Below, piece after piece: positions 62,630 through 64,000 of a stretch of DNA of 64,000 nucleotides; positions within the stretch are counted from its first letter, which is position 1; every line of letters begins with the position of its first letter. Position numbers and translations under genes: made by a program. Below the pieces are notes generated by a model, which did not search any database, was not told the origin of the DNA, and was given only the letters and a program-made list of their open reading frames with translations. The stretch comes from Dillenia suffruticosa (Eukaryota; Streptophyta; Magnoliopsida; Dilleniales; Dilleniaceae), in contig JAVTVX010000001.1 in the NCBI GenBank assembly GCA_033439265.1, forward strand, positions 17,378,608 to 17,442,607, written 5' to 3'.

Positions 62630-62778
62630 ATATTCATTTTACCCTAATTTTCACGGATACGGCAATAATTTAAATATATCAAAAATTCAATTTAAATACC
62701 CCAAAATCAAAATTTAATATAAATAAATAAAATTTTTAGTACAAAAATATGGTATCACAGAGTCGGCGTTACAATTAG

Positions 62779-63109
62779 GACATGAAAAATAGGTGGTTCT
62801 AATATCTTATCTCAGAGACTATGAATATATATTAAGATTGCTTTAATACCATGTTAAAGATAAAAAGTAATATAAAATGAAATTCAATGACACATTATGT
62901 TTGATAAATTATTACAATAAATTGGGTTTATGTAAAAATTCATTGTCACAAATATGGAAGTATAATATTACAAATATAGATATATAAAAATAAAAAATTC
63001 AAAAATTTTAATATGACTAAGTTCATTGTATCTGATACCAAGTTTGAAGAAATTTTAATATGATTATATGATCATACAAGAACATGAGTCTAATACCATG
63101 CTAACGATA
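62779..63109. other. AT-rich flank, nothing recognised
   Basis: A/T-rich sequence with the recurring phrase TAATACCATG (near 62850 and 63090) and no coding or structural feature I can support. Confidence 0.3.
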
Positions 63110-64000
63110 CACTACAAAAAATAAAATTTCTCCCGATGTTTAGGTGTTTCATCACTAATATTTTTCTTTCCACAATGTTTATAGACAAAAACATTGGTGA
63201 AATCAATTTTCCCTATATTTAGGTGAAAAAACATAGCAAAAAGTAATTACCGTAAAATTAGAGCTGGTGAGAACTTTTCTCGACATTTTAGTAGAAACGT
63301 TGATGAAAGCTAAACTCTATGTGCCGATATTTTTACTTAAAAACATTGGCATATTCCCAATGTTTTCGAGAGAAACATAGGGAGATTGTTTTAAAAATCT
63401 AGACCTCACTTCTCTCCTCTTCTCTCTCTTTTCTTTTGTTCCTTTGCTACTCTTTCCATTTGCCATCGCCACTAAATCTGAGGAATCTGAAGATCATTGC
63501 CCAATTGGATGCCACAATTCTGCTCAGCCATCAAAGAAGTTGCTGGAGATATGCTCTGCCGTGAACACCATCTTTTGCCGGAGGTAAGTTCTACTCTCCC
63601 TCCTCACCGTGAACATCATCCTTCAACCAGAGGAAAGTTTCTCCATTTTCTATGACCATTGATTGATTTACTACTATTTTTGATACCATACATGGTTAGG
63701 ATTTAGGGTAGAAAAAGATTAGGGTAAGATTAAGTCAAAATTAAGGCAAAAATAAGAACAAAATTTGGGTGAAATTAGGTTAATTAAAGGTTAAATTAGG
63801 GACTATGAATAAGTCTTATTTTTTGTTAATACTCAAATTGAGCATAAAATGAAAGGAAAAAATATGTAAAAATCTATAAAAAAAAAAAAAAGAGATTAAA
63901 AACTCAATTATAAGTTTTTTCATTTAAAAAAAAATTACCAAGTTTTTTTTTTGGAAGTTTATAAGAAGTTAACAAAATATTTTAATGATGTTATGTGAAA
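63110..64000 (+). mobile_element. Probable CACTA-type DNA transposon terminus
   Basis: Starts CACTACAAAAAATAAAATTT, the typical terminal inverted repeat start of plant CACTA elements. Short motifs around ACATTGG and CGATGTTT recur in both orientations over the next 270 bases, like subterminal transposase-binding repeats. A CT-rich stretch (about 63415-63470) and AT-rich sequence follow to the window edge. The opposite terminus and any transposase lie outside. Confidence 0.55.

Larger units (their letters stand above)
51284..62773 (-). mobile_element. Inverted solo LTR interrupted by element E; TSD ATTAG
   Basis: On the plus strand it starts TGTCACGTCCCGAATCGG and ends GGCGTTACA, flanked by ATTAG at 51279-51283 and 62774-62778. 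Without element E and its duplication it is about 2.73 kb and resembles the solo LTR at 11401-14393. Its right part carries a GC-rich block (62090-62350), GA tract and hairpin (62518-62538), then an AT/TA microsatellite (about 62597-62632). Confidence 0.9.

Overview
This window is nuclear DNA of a flowering plant. It has spliced multi-exon genes, an AT-rich background and nested Ty3/gypsy-type LTR retrotransposons. Intron positions and protein style fit a eudicot cellulose-synthase-like G (CslG) locus, but the species cannot be told from the sequence alone. No bacterial, phage or CRISPR content is visible.

Host genes. Two apparently intact CslG-type glycosyltransferase genes lie in opposite orientation: 6940-10734 (+; 8 exons, 735 residues) and 45406-49268 (-; 8 exons, 741 residues). 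All splice frames join, and both keep the family-2 glycosyltransferase residues (SDD, DCD, VED, QxxRW). They share the same exon phases, a non-canonical GC-AG sixth intron, a promoter with a TATA box about 65 bases before the ATG, and 3' flanks, so they are arms of an inverted duplication. Two relatives are dead. Copy 1 (51-5455, -) lacks exons 3-6, has a nonsense codon and frameshifts, and has Ser in place of the QxxRW Arg. A fourth gene seems to survive as exon 3 at 43775-43850 and exons 4-6 at 16722-17537 (both -), split by about 25 kb of retrotransposons sitting in intron 3.

Retrotransposon layers, resolved by 5-bp target duplications: (i) solo LTR 636-3103 in intron 7 of copy 1; (ii) solo LTR 11401-14393 (TAGAA) in the 3' flank of the first intact gene; (iii) element B, 17701-42700, whose 5' LTR is interrupted by an inverted solo LTR (18766-24483, TAGGT), itself interrupted by another solo LTR (21194-24281, AGCGG), and whose interior is interrupted by complete element A (27594-37628, ACTAG); (iv) an inverted solo LTR, 51284-62773 (ATTAG), interrupted by a complete, recent-looking gag-only element E (52430-61184, TACGG). 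Elements A and B have inactivated pol; E has an intact gag but only pol remnants, so it was probably mobilised in trans.

The LTRs are 2.4-3.1 kb. They usually carry a short hairpin near the 5' end, a pyrimidine microsatellite, a GC/CpG-rich block, a conserved splice-donor-like GGTAAATG, a conserved CGTAGCTACG motif and a TATAAAT box about 450 bases before the 3' end. The many Ala/Arg/Ser-rich open frames in the GC-rich blocks are composition artefacts. The right end (63110 onward) looks like the terminus of a CACTA-type DNA transposon. No clearly new biological system is evident. The most informative features are the inverted CslG pair, the split pseudogene and the fully ordered transposon nest.
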